Assembly (NCBI GenBank): GCA_946902875.1
Contig: OX336338.1
Span: 13,445,971-13,509,970, forward strand
DNA from: Nematopogon swammerdamellus
Taxonomy: Eukaryota; Arthropoda; Insecta; Lepidoptera; Adelidae
DNA: 64,000 nucleotides
Reading direction: 5' to 3'
Position numbers and translations under genes: made by a program. A model generated the notes under the pieces. That model saw only the letters and a list, made by a program, of their open reading frames with translations, was not told the origin of the DNA and ran no database searches. Shown piece after piece: positions 33,891-46,600 of this stretch. Position 1 is the first letter of the stretch; the number at the start of each line of letters is the position of its first letter.

Positions 33891-34785
33891 TACTATAAAA
33901 TATGACACATTTCTAGTCTATGATCCCAGTATAAAATGTATAGACATATTGTTACATTATAAACACGTAATAATGTATAATTTTATTAATGCTACAAGTA
34001 AAAACATTTTGGTCAATAGTTACCTCTTTTAAAACTATTACAAAAACATCAAATAATTCGAGTTTAACAATTCGAAAATCAGATCAAAACAGGGCAATTA
34101 AAATTCATCTAATTTAGGTACATAAAATATACTTACATTTTAAATGAAAGTGTGAAAACTTATGATATGATAGGGTTATGATATGAACAAATTTATTCAA
34201 GATGTTTGTAATTTAACTGTTATCGAAGCACCAAAATATGGCAGATAAAAAATATAGTTTTTCATTTTATTTTAATATTTAGTTCTAGGTGCAGCAACTA
34301 CACTGCAATGGATTACTCGCTGCACAGTCACTTGTTGCAGCAAGTTGTTACCGCTACCTACGTGGATTTCGCCAAATTATTGTTCAAAAACCCAGCCTGG
34401 GTTGCCACTACCTCTTTTATGCAATGTCTCCATTTTGACCCGTTACAATGTGAAAAAATCTAAGCCTGGTAGACAAAATATGTTTGTTGATAAGTAGGTA
34501 CATATTTATTGTTATTTATCACATATATGTATCTACTTATTGCATATCAACAACATCGGGAGAATAGATAGGAAGGTATTTTCAGAATAACATATCTCAC
34601 AATAATATTTCTTCTTGCTAGAATTTTAAAAAAGTGGCCGCCACTTTGAACAATGCAAACTAATCAATGCTCTGCACAACTGTGCTTCTTTCATTGCTCT
34701 TGTTCTTGCAGCGGATCGCACAGATTCTAATACAATTAATTACCTATAAATTGTTTGTATCATTTAAATATTTTTCTCCATGTAG
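33891..34785. other. intergenic, nothing recognised
   Basis: AT-rich, no repeats recognised until the satellite begins. Confidence 0.3.
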
Positions 34786-34789
34786 GTGT

Positions 34790-37165
34790 GATGATGATGC
34801 ACGTTCATTCTTACCTGACTGTGCGAAGCAAAAAGGAGGGTTATGTAAATTATATTTTTGCGAGTCCTCTATATGCGGCGATGGAAATTTGACTTATTGA
34901 TTATGTATAACTAGTCAAATGTGTGATGCATGTTGATTTTTACCCGACTGTGCGAAACAAAAGGAGGGTTATGTAAATTATATTTTTGCGAGTCCTCTAT
35001 ATGCGGCGATGGAAATTTGACTTATTGATTATGTATAACTAGTCAAATGTGTGATGCATGTTGATTTTTACCCGACTGTGCGAAACAAAAGGAGGGTTAT
35101 GTAAATTATATTTTTGCGAGTCCTCTATATGCGGCGATGGAAATTTGACTTATTGATTATGTATAACTAGTCAAATGTGTGATGCATGTTGATTTTTACC
35201 CGACTGTGCGAAACAAAAGGAGGGTTATGTAAATTATATTTTTGCGAGTCCTCTATATGCGGCGATGGAAATTTGACTTATTGATTATGTATAACTAGTC
35301 AAATGTGTGATGCATGTTGATTTTTACCCGACTGTGCGAAACAAAAGGAGGGTTATGTAAATTATATTTTTGCGAGTCCTCTATATGCGGCGATGGAAAT
35401 TTGACTTATTGATTATGTATAACTAGTCAAATGTGTGATGCATGTTGATTTTTACCCGACTGTGCGAAACAAAAGGAGGGTTATGTAAATTATATTTTTG
35501 CGAGTCCTCTATATGCGGCGATGGAAATTTGACTTATTGATTATGTATAACTAGTCAAATGTGTGATGCATGTTGATTTTTACCCGACTGTGCGAAACAA
35601 AAGGAGGGTTATGTAAATTATATTTTTGCGAGTCCTCTATATGCGGCGATGGAAATTTGACTTATTGATTATGTATAACTAGTCAAATGTGTGATGCATG
35701 TTGATTTTTACCCGACTGTGCGAAACAAAAGGAGGGTTATGTAAATTATATTTTTGCGAGTCCTCTATATGCGGCGATGGAAATTTGACTTATTGATTAT
35801 GTATAACTAGTCAAATGTGTGATGCATGTTGATTTTTACCCGACTGTGCGAAACAAAAGGAGGGTTATGTAAATTATATTTTTGCGAGTCCTCTATATGC
35901 GGCGATGGAAATTTGACTTATTGATTATGTATAACTAGTCAAATGTGTGATGCATGTTGATTTTTACCCGACTGTGCGAAACAAAAGGAGGGTTATGTAA
36001 ATTATATTTTTGCGAGTCCTCTATATGCGGCGATGGAAATTTGACTTATTGATTATGTATAACTAGTCAAATGTGTGATGCATGTTGATTTTTACCCGAC
36101 TGTGCGAAACAAAAGGAGGGTTATGTAAATTATATTTTTGCGAGTCCTCTATATGCGGCGATGGAAATTTGACTTATTGATTATGTATAACTAGTCAAAT
36201 GTGTGATGCATGTTGATTTTTACCCGACTGTGCGAAACAAAAGGAGGGTTATGTAAATTATATTTTTGCGAGTCCTCTATATGCGGCGATGGAAATTTGA
36301 CTTATTGATTATGTATAACTAGTCAAATGTGTGATGCATGTTGATTTTTACCCGACTGTGCGAAACAAAAGGAGGGTTATGTAAATTATATTTTTGCGAG
36401 TCCTCTATATGCGGCGATGGAAATTTGACTTATTGATTATGTATAACTAGTCAAATGTGTGATGCATGTTGATTTTTACCCGACTGTGCGAAACAAAAGG
36501 AGGGTTATGTAAATTATATTTTTGCGAGTCCTCTATATGCGGCGATGGAAATTTGACTTATTGATTATGTATAACTAGTAAAATGTGTGATGCATGTTGA
36601 TTTTTACCCGACTGCGAAACAAAAGGAGGGTTACCTACATAAATTATATGTTGTGCGAGTCCTCCATATGCGGTGATGTAAATTCGAATTAATGATTATG
36701 TATATAACTAGTAAAATTTGTGATGTATGTTAATTTTTACCCGAGTACACGAAGCAAAAAGGAGGGTTTATAAGGTCTTTCAATAGTAGGTAACGATACG
36801 CTAAGGTGTGTATGTGTATCAGATACTGATCACGTTCCCATACCAATTTTTTTTTTACTATGAAACAAAAAATTGGTATGGGAACGTGATCAGTATCTGA
36901 TACACAAACACTCCTTAGCGTATCGTTAACTACTAACGAAAGACCTTATATAAATTATATTTTGTGAGAGTGCTTCATATGCGGTGATCGAAATTTGACT
37001 TAATGATTATTATAACTAGTAAAATGTGTGATGTATGTTAATTTTTACCCGACTGCACGAAGCAAAAAGGAGGGTTTTATAAATTATATTTTGTGAGAGT
37101 GCTCCATATGTGGTGATGGAAATTCGACTTAATGATTATAATATATAACTAGTAAAATGTGATAA
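34790..37165. repeat. 128-bp satellite array
   Basis: 13 consecutive 128-bp units from 34921 to 36584 are virtually identical; each has GTGTGATGCATGTTGATTTT, ACCCGACTGTGCGAAAC, GGAGGGTTATGTAAATTATA and TTTGCGAGTCCTCTATATGC. Flanking units at 34790-34920 and 36585-37165 are diverged, as expected at array edges. 128 is not a multiple of 3, so it is not coding. A MITE interrupts the diverged right edge. Confidence 0.97.
36770..36949. mobile_element. 180-bp palindromic MITE inserted in the satellite
   Basis: An almost perfect hairpin: ATAAGGTCTTTCAATAGTAG ... CTACTAACGAAAGACCTTAT. It splits a satellite unit within GGAGGGTTT|ATAAATTATA, so the insertion point is exactly known and the target is TATA-like. 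Confidence 0.88.
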
Positions 37166-37354
37166 GTATTGCGACTAATAATTAATTATGTGATTTTAAA
37201 ATTGTGATTTATGTAAACTAATAGTATCTACGTACGCATATAAAACAGGTTTTTAATATAATTAATCCTGGTATAACCACAAAAAAATGCCTATAATGAA
37301 AATGAGGCAGATATTTGTAACCACGCATTTGATTTGTTTGGTCTTGCCGGAGAA

Positions 37355-37611
37355 TTAGGAGTTAGGCAAGTGGGTTACAGTGAAATGGACCAGAAGTGAG
37401 GAGAGTTCAAGTTCTTCAGAGAAGCCATTGGTGAGAGACACGCTTCGGTACCCGGTGCGCAGACACTTGAGGGGGTAGGCGGCTTGGCCGATGAAGTTGG
37501 GGTCTCCAAACATGTCTTCATCCTGAACGAGGAACCTGATGATTGCCACGTCGGGGTTCGCCACTTCGAACTCGCACATGTCGTTCCAGAGCGGATTAAA
37601 TCCATTGTCAG
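37355..37611 (-). CDS. sl: PLC-gamma exon 12: C2 domain and stop
   Basis: Residues 1113-1197. [33 protein letters not shown] and LKTGYRS-like [14 protein letters not shown] are C2. TAA at 37355-37357. The 3'UTR runs towards the satellite array; I saw no AATAAA in the first 200 nt. Confidence 0.95.
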
Positions 37612-40600
37612 CTGGAAAAAAAATTAATTGTAAGCATAGAGAGAACAAAATCATCAAAATGCTCTTTAAAAAGTTAGTCCATCTTTGCAGGGTGTGCGGG
37701 GGAAGGTGATGCTTAAGTTGTAGTGCTAAGATTTACGTCTGCGAACGAACAGCATACAAACGGCCGAATGCTCATCTGCAAAGTTGCCTCACTCACGAAT
37801 GCTATCCACTCATTCAATTTTATTTTGTGAGTCCATGGAAATTATTTACACATAGGCGTCAGCGGAGGCTGCCTGTCCAAAAAAAATTAATTAATAAAAT
37901 TTTATGAGCAAATACCCTAATAAAATTTATTAGGTGTATGTTTGTCAGCCAGTGTAGATTTGATTAAGATGTTGTACCAATGTAGTATGCGTGAAATTAT
38001 TATCAAAATAATTTAGCAATTTTAGCATTCCAGAGCCATTTTGATCTTAGTAAATATAAAAAGATGAAAATAGTAGGCAGTAGCGATCACACCTGCATTA
38101 ACAGCGGTTTTATCAGGTACCTATAAATTACAGTGATGTTGTCTTTAGTTCAGATACAAGAGGGAGACATAGAAATAACTACAATAATGACTATTAAGAT
38201 ATTTACCAACAGTTTTCGTAACCATCTTGATTCCTGAGTCGTAATCAGCTCCGATGATCTCAACCTCGACGAAGGGGCTTGCGGTGCCACGTCCCAGCTT
38301 GCACAGATGTCGCGCCCCGATCAACCGCAGCATCACGCTAGCCCCCATTACCTTCTTCTCCAGCGATTTCTTCAAGTAAGGGCTGTAGCTGTCCTCCAAC
38401 ATGAAATCTGGCTTCAGAATGTACCCGCAGCCTCCATTCTCCTTGAACTTTGCCAAATTGATCTGCATCGGTTTATCCGGAGTCTGATAATTTAGGGCTA
38501 CCATCTGCGAGCCCGCATTCCAGAACGGCATCGGATTGTAGTTGGACGAATCGATCCTCTGACCTTTGGGGTAGATGCGACTGAACTGGACACAGTGATA
38601 TTTTGTGAAGAATGCGCTGTCTTGCTGGCAGATTGTTTTCTCGGCCTTCGTTTCAGGAAAGGATGACATTTCGTGTATGATGAAACCTTTAGTGCGGATG
38701 CGTTCCATGTTGAATGCGACAGAGCGACAGTAGATGATGAGGTCGGACATCTCCTTAGCGATCCGCCAGGTGCGTTCCATCTTGCGGTTGTGCAGGGAGC
38801 GAGCGCTGGCGCTCTGTGCGGCCTCTTTAATGGCCGCGAGCCACTCGAGTGCGACCTCGCGGGTCGGTGCGGCCATCTCGAAGGCGGCACACATGCTGGG
38901 GTTCTGTATGCGGACCACCCAGCGCGCGGCGCCGCCCTCCTCGCCCACCACCAGATCCACCACTGCACCCACCACGTCCACGCTGCCTTTCTGCAGAGAC
39001 CCCAACGGTGTGCCCTCACCTTCAACACTCTTGTCCTGCACAATTATACACTTTTTTTATTACAGACACCTCGACAGACACCAATTGGCCTTTGTCTTGG
39101 CGTCACAGAACACAGTCACAGTGAGTGCTGACGTGTCGATCCTGTATTAGTTATATGCATGGTAGATAGGTATTTTCTCCAGATTTAGTCTCTTGTGGTG
39201 GATAAGTGTGACAATATCAGATCAACTCCTTCGCATTGCACACCACATTAGTTACTACTCGTCCATATGATGATGTCGACATATACATATGTTGGTAACT
39301 AAGTACCTATTTCCCAGCAAGTATTTGTATAATGTGTATGGGTTTCATGTTTGGTTCGGTTTTGGTCTTGATTTTATATCAGTAATTTTTTTTATATATA
39401 TACTCTGACGTGACCTTGACTTGTGATATCAACCTATTACCTGTCGGAACCAGGTGACGAGCGATCTACATTGAACTAGATGGAAACACGTAAATTTTAT
39501 CATAGCCATTACGGCATACACCTATAGTGTGCTTGTATCAATCGGGACAAGTTTAACCCTACCAGCTAACACAGAATGGAAGGAACCTACAGTTTTACAT
39601 ATCCGAACCATGGAGCAACTTGTGTTTATTGATGGTGGATACATTGGTTATGCAATCGCAATCCCTTTATCCCTCGTTCATTAGTTGTATATAGGTACCA
39701 GTGGCGGCTTGTGACTTCAGTGACCGGTAGTGCGCTAAGTACCTACCTACTTAAATACCAAATTTCCCAACACATTCCCAATGTTATTTTAAGATCGTGA
39801 CTTCCGAATTTTTTCAACGCCTGCATTTTATTATGTACGTACCTAGTATGAATTTTCTCAAGACACTGAATGAGTTGCAAAAAACAAGAAAAAAAATCCA
39901 AAAGTATGAATTGAACCCGGCATCACCTGATTGTAAAGCCTTACCTTTAACCAACGCAACGCTTAGGCAAATATCGGCACCACTTAATTCATAGTATCAC
40001 GTTACAGAAAGCACAAAACCTAACCATATCCCATTTTAAATATTCGCGCGCTAACGGGTATGTGACATCACATGACAGCACGCTAACTCTAGGTAGACGG
40101 ACTCGTGCAAAACGAATCGCTCGCGACGTGTCGCACCCACGGCTATTCACGATATAGCGTCCTTGTTTGGCGCTCGAGCGCCGCACGGCGTGCGGTTTTA
40201 AAAATTTAGTTCTGCGTGCGGCGCACGCAGAACTAAATTTCGGCCCATACCGTTTCTATGAAGTATCTTTTGTCTCACGCGCCAGTGGTGTTGTTGTTGT
40301 TGTTGTTGTTGTTGTTTGCTGCCCAGCCCCTTGGGAAGGCGGGTGGGCCATTCTCCGCACTGAGACCTCAAGACGGTCCGTTGTACGTTACGCGCCAGCG
40401 GTGTTTTGCCGATCCCCATACATTCAGTATGGGAGACCCGCGTGCGTTTTCGACTCCGCACAGGGCGCGCTAGCGATTGCACGGGTTTACTGGCAAAAAC
40501 GTGCCTTGTGATCTATAAAATAAGGTCCAATTCATATTCGTATTTATTTGGAGTACGATCTTTATGGTTTTAATGTAGGTATGTTGTAAGATATTATTTA

Positions 40601-43600
40601 TTTTGAGTGAAGTGGAGACTTCTCGTGGTATGGTAGTACCAGCCGCCACTGATAGGTACTCAATACTTACGTGTATCTCAACAATTTGAGGCTGTTCTAT
40701 CTCCTGTACGTAGTTAGCTGGAAACCAGCCATGCCTCTTGCCGCCGTAGTCTCCACGCCACCAGCCGGGGTCCGGCTTGTCCACGTTGCTGATGATGGAC
40801 TGCTTGCAGAAGGACAGCTCGTCGTCCTGCTGCGCTTTATAGTCGTACAGAGCCTTCACTGTTATCTGTTGGCACAAGCACTGTTCTTTTATTTGTATTT
40901 TTTTTTCTGACATTATGGGCTACGTACCTACGTCACCTACTATAGCACATTTTTTGCCGCTTTAACTGAAAATTTAAATTGAAAATTTATTTATTTAAAC
41001 ATAATATTGGCACTTGATACATACATTTCAGTTCTCCTGCACTAGAAAGTTCTGTCTTGCAGGAGTTTATCCGTAACTTCTTTTTTTTTTTTACATTTAC
41101 ATTTGCGCCCGTCTAAATCTAAATTATGTAATAAATAAGTGTAATAAATACAAGATGTGAGTAAATCTAACTATTCTGTTTTTTCCCCTTTTTATTGTTA
41201 TAATTTATATAGGTACATATATATTTATACTATATATATATATATATTTTTTATTTTAGTTACAGATTTTTAATACTAAACTTAATAAATAAATAACACA
41301 TTCAAAGAAAAACATAAAGCATTACGAATCATGAATCAATTCAAATGTATAAATGTTTAACTTAAGATTTCCAGTAGCTGCTCTGTTCCGTGGTAATCCA
41401 GATTATTTAACCAGGTTCTAATTGAGTCTCTTCGTGCTTTACCAGCTTTCTCAGTAAAATTACACGCTGCTTTAGCCTGTTTATAAATATAGGCAGTTAA
41501 AAATATTTTTGACCGTTGTCCAAATGTTGTTTTCATTTGTGGAGGTTGAGTGTCATCACAATTTCTAGTACGTGGCCTGTCTACGATTCCTTGGGTCTCC
41601 GTTTCCTTAAAGTATCCAATAATTTTTTCTATAAATAGCTGTCTAATTGATAAAATCCCTGTCTCGGAAAGCAGCGCATGTGTGTTGTAACGAAAAGGCT
41701 TCTTAAAAAGCACTCTTAGGTTAGAGCGCTGTGCCCGCTCAAGGTGCAGTGTTAGTGCTTCCCTTTGGTTCAATCTACGGTAGTACAAATCCGGCAGAAT
41801 TATCTATAATTATGGATAAATAAGCATGCTTTCGGATGAAGTTCGCACAAATAAGCGCGCAAAATAAATGCGACTCGACTTGGGACTGACTTTGTTTTGG
41901 TTGCGTTGCATTGCGTTACAGCGTCATTCATTTTGTCGTCGAAAAAAGCAAGTGGTTTGTGCTTAGGTCACATATTCGCACGTTCTCTTTCTTGCATTTG
42001 GGGGCTTACTTAAAGAGAGAGGGAAGGCATAATTATTTACGTTTCCAACCGAATCAACATTTCTTGTCGGTTATCAGTTGTCAGCCTGCCTGGCATACGC
42101 TGTTCGTTTGCTCGCTACCTACAAATATTTTGTTGGTAGCCAATAGCCATTGTTTGCTATGACAATATCGATATGATACGTTAGAGGCGTGGCAGCGGTT
42201 TTCAGCTACGTTTCGCTATAGTGGACACATACCTATAGGTGAGCATGTAAATAATTTGTGTAGGTAAATGTGCAGCTCTAACTTATTATTACCGAGTGGC
42301 ATGAAGGTATTTTCAAAGTGTTTAGTAATAACATGCATTTTGTGAGCTTTTTTTTTATGTAACAAACTCCCTTGCCATAGTTTGAATTTTTTATTTTTTT
42401 ATGTAATCCGGTATGGGTGGCTGAGTCGGAGGGGCCAAAGCGCATGCTCCGACCAGCCAATATCACCTCCGAGAAGGTAGGTGCCATACCGGAGACTTCC
42501 CTGGATTGCTGGCTATACTGGACTAGAGGAGAACACAACCGAGGCTGCTATGCGGCCATCTTACATCCAGTACGGTGGTACCAACACAGTCGGCTACAAT
42601 TTGACCCTACCACCTAGTAAGGGGCAAGGGAAGGGACCTACAGTTTTACACCGGTTCCGAACGATGAAGCAGCAGGTGTAGGTTATGCACGTAAATTTTT
42701 TTTTCAGAAAAAACTCATTGGTACACGCCGACCGCATTCGAACCGCGGACCTCTCGCATGAGAAGCCGATGCCCAAACCACTCGGCCACCCGCCGTATAC
42801 ATTCTATAGCTATTTCAGGAGGCCTTGCTCAATCTGAAAGCCCTACGTACGCCGCTGCTTCTCGGAGGTGATATTGGCTGGTCGGAGCATTTGCTCTGGC
42901 CTAGCAAACCATACCAGATTAAATGATTTTTTATATAAAATTTCAAAATATTTTGAAGTATATAAGCTTCTCACATTTTTGTTTTAATTTTAGGCCACAG
43001 ACAATGTCCACTTCATGTTTACATACCTTAGACGTGAATGAGCTGGGATCCATGTATCCAGGGGTGCCGTACACCGAATTGTCATCTGGTTCCTAAGGGA
43101 CATATTTAAAGTTTTTAATTTTCTCATTGCTGTTAGTATTTCAGGCTTTACAGTTTTATTAGCTACAGACTTGGCAGAGGTCAAAGTCAAAACTATATTA
43201 ACGTAATGAAACCAGTAATACTCTACTGGTACTGGTACTAATCCTGTTACTTCCGCCGTGTGAACAGTATTGCTACATTGTAATATGTAAAAAATTGAGG
43301 TGTTTACTAAATATATACTGACTGCGCTTATACGTCGAATAGTGTCTTCGTTGATCGGGAGAGTCAATTTAATTTTCTTGTACAAAGAATGTTTCTCGTA
43401 GTAGGCAACGAGCTCGACGAGGCTCTCGAACTTGACAGTTCCTATAGTGTACAGTCTGCCGTCGAGGCGGATTCTGCAATGCTTTATCTCCTTCTCTGAT
43501 CTGTAACAACAAATTATTATTATATTAGGTAGGTAATGTTTATCGTATTTTCTTTCTGTTGCTTAATTGGTTTACCTACAGCATCAGTCGATTTCGCCCC

Positions 43601-46600
43601 CTTTGGCTAAAATCTACTTTAACCGACAAATAACTGTTGGACAGTACTTAACTGGAGGTGAAAACAGCCACTAGTCAAGCTACCACTAATTATGCCACTG
43701 CAAAGTTTATTATTCAAATTCCAAGTAAAGCTGTAGGCTTGTTGATAAGGACCCTTCCCTTTCTACTTACTAGGCAGAGGGTAAAACTTGCCCAGATTGG
43801 TACGAATGCACTTATCGGTCGAAATGTCTATGAAAATGTTTGTTTCCCGCCCAGTTCTGTGTAGCCATCACAACCGAAAAGCATGGAACCTAATTCTCAC
43901 AGAAACATCGTTTAAAGACTGACGTCACAAGATGATGTAGGTATTAAGTTTCACCTTTTGTGATGATGATTTAAGTTTCACCTTCAAGTTTTTTTTAAAG
44001 TTTCAATTATGTAATATTCAATAACAAAATCCTTTTTACCTAAAGCTGATGGCAAAGGTTCCTTGCTCCTTCTCGCTAGGCCTCACGAGGAATGCACCAT
44101 CGGTCGGGATTCGCCTGAGTAACTCCTCGGCTTGTGCTCTAGTTGTTGTGGGATGGTACCACTCTTTTCCTTCATGCTTGTTCGGTTGCGGTACCGGCTC
44201 CTTCAGCGTTATCAGAAATTCCTGAAAATGTTAATATGTCATCATCACAGATTTTCTGCAAATCGCGGAGGAAATTAATATATAGGTATGATCAGAATGA
44301 AGATATCAAAGCAAAATTAGTTTTTTATGATGGAACAATGTTCTTGAATGAATAAATTAATTAGGTTTGATGTATACCTGACTGCGTAGCGGCTGCTGCC
44401 TGTAATAAGTGATGAGATTGTACAGACTGTCGAAGCAGAGAGATTCAATGAGGTAGAACTTGGTGATGCCTCGTGTCTGCTTCAGCTTGATGCGGCAGTG
44501 GTTCACTTTGCCTTGCCTCCAGAACGACAGGCAGTAGTCTCCGACAAAGGTCACACTCTCCCTAACGAGAAACGTTCCATCTCCGAGGTGAGCGTGCGCT
44601 CGAAGGAGGTCTTCAGCCTCCTGCCGGTTGCCGGCGAGCCTGCCGTGGAACCAGCACTCCCCAAAGTGCAGCTCGTCCTGAGGAATATCAATTGCACCTT
44701 CTACTTCTGATTCGCTGTCACTGTCTGCTTCGCAATCGACAGTATTGCCAAAATACTTGGTGTAATAAAGTCGGTCGTGAGTCAAAATGCAGAAGTGCGA
44801 ATTCCATTCCTTGTCCACGGGATCTTCCACATACAGCATGCCGTTCTTTATGGATTTCCTTAGATCCAGCTCTTTGACTTCCTCCTGGCACACAGCAAAA
44901 GAATTCTCCTCTTCGCCATCTGGCAGCTTCTTGTGTTTCAGAATGATCTTGCGTCGCAGCTGATGGGGAGACGGTAGCTTGGTCTCGTTTTTGTCAAAGG
45001 GCTTCGTCAGTAGCAGGTCCCCGAAGACCTCCTGGAGTGAGGCGGCCATCCTGCGCTGCTGAGGCAGGGAGCAGTTGTCCTCGATGGAGAGTATGAGGGG
45101 GTAATCAGAAGTGACGAACGCGTGGTCCTTGATTATTCGGAGAACGTCGAGGAACTTTATCTTTGTGGTGAGGGTGTGTCCGTGGTAAATGAAGGGTGTA
45201 CCGTCAGGTCCGTCCCAGCAGTCCAGCTCGATGCAGCGACATCCAGCGCGGAGACATCGCACGTACGCCTCCAGAGACGACTCGCTGGAAAACTGATCGC
45301 CCGTCAAGTATCTGCAAATACACACCAATGTATTCATGTTATATAAGAATTATTCGACAGTACCAGTCGTTGAGAAGACCTCCGTTAATGTAACCGTGAC
45401 CTACACTGAATGTGGGATCATCGGCCAGGTGGGATGACTATATCAAGTACGACGGTGGAAAGCAGTGGTTCCGTACCGCGAGAGCTAGAATCATGAAATT
45501 TGGTAAAAAACAAGGTTTCACAGCACAAGTAAAGAAAAAAATCCGAAAACATGTAGTTAAATGACATAAAAAAAATTTGCTTGTTTTGTATGTCAGTACC
45601 CTTTTTCTCAGGAATGATCCTTTTGAGGTGTAGAAAATGCAAGCTTCTAAATCAACTCAAGAAAAGACCATTTATGTCAGATTTTAATACTCGCAAACTC
45701 ACTCAAATCAAATCAAAACCTATAGGGTACTTCCCATTGACCTAGTAGAGTAATGAAATTTGGCAAGAAGCAAGGTCTGACAGCACAAGTAAAGGAAAAA
45801 TCAGAAAATTGTAAATTTGTAGTTATGTCATATAAAAAATTTATTTTGTATATTTCAACCACAAGAATGCCTAACAGTCAAACCATTGCTGTAGTTTTTA
45901 TTTAAGCTTTTTGTTATTTTCCAAAACACAATAATTTTTGTACATACATAATACAAATATATTGTGTGATGGTAAGGACCCTCGGTGCGCGAGTTGAACT
46001 CGTACTTGGCAGCTACGATGTTGTTAATAACGAGTTGATAACATGTTTGACAACACAAAACCAAGTGAGTGCAACAAAGTTTAAGCTTCTTGTTTTCTTA
46101 GCGATTGGGTTGGTGATGTTGGTAAATTACACTCGGGTTCTTAAAGATAATTAGGTATCTTAATGTGCTTACGTGTTGTGTGATGATGAAATCCAGTAAT
46201 GGCTCATAGGCTGGTTCATATCTTGAGTCACTTTATCATTTTTGCTGTCCCAGATACTGTTTTGCTTGGAAAATAGCATCTCCACGAACTAAAACCAAAT
46301 AGTAATGATAAAAATAGGAACTTAGTAAAACATTTTATTTTTATACTAGCTGTTGCTCGTGGCTTCACTCGCATGTTTTCAATATGTATTTCAAAAAAAG
46401 AAAGTAAATAATTAAGGGCGAGGCTGAAGGCCGAGCTTCGTTCGTGTAATCAATATTCTATTCTATCGAAGAAAGCAAGTCATTAAGGGCACGGCCCGAG
46501 GGAGGTACAAGGTTTATCTTTTGCCTGAACCCAGCTCGGCATTCGGCCTCGCCCTTAGTTATTTACATTCATCGAGAAAGAATATTGCAGTGATTTCCTT

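Noticed and set aside
34790..37165. CRISPR-like array
   Set aside because: Units are contiguous 128-bp satellite repeats without variable spacers, in a eukaryotic genome.
38498..39150. long overlapping ORFs on both strands
   Set aside because: Shadows of GC-rich PLC-gamma exon 11, whose frame matches the family.
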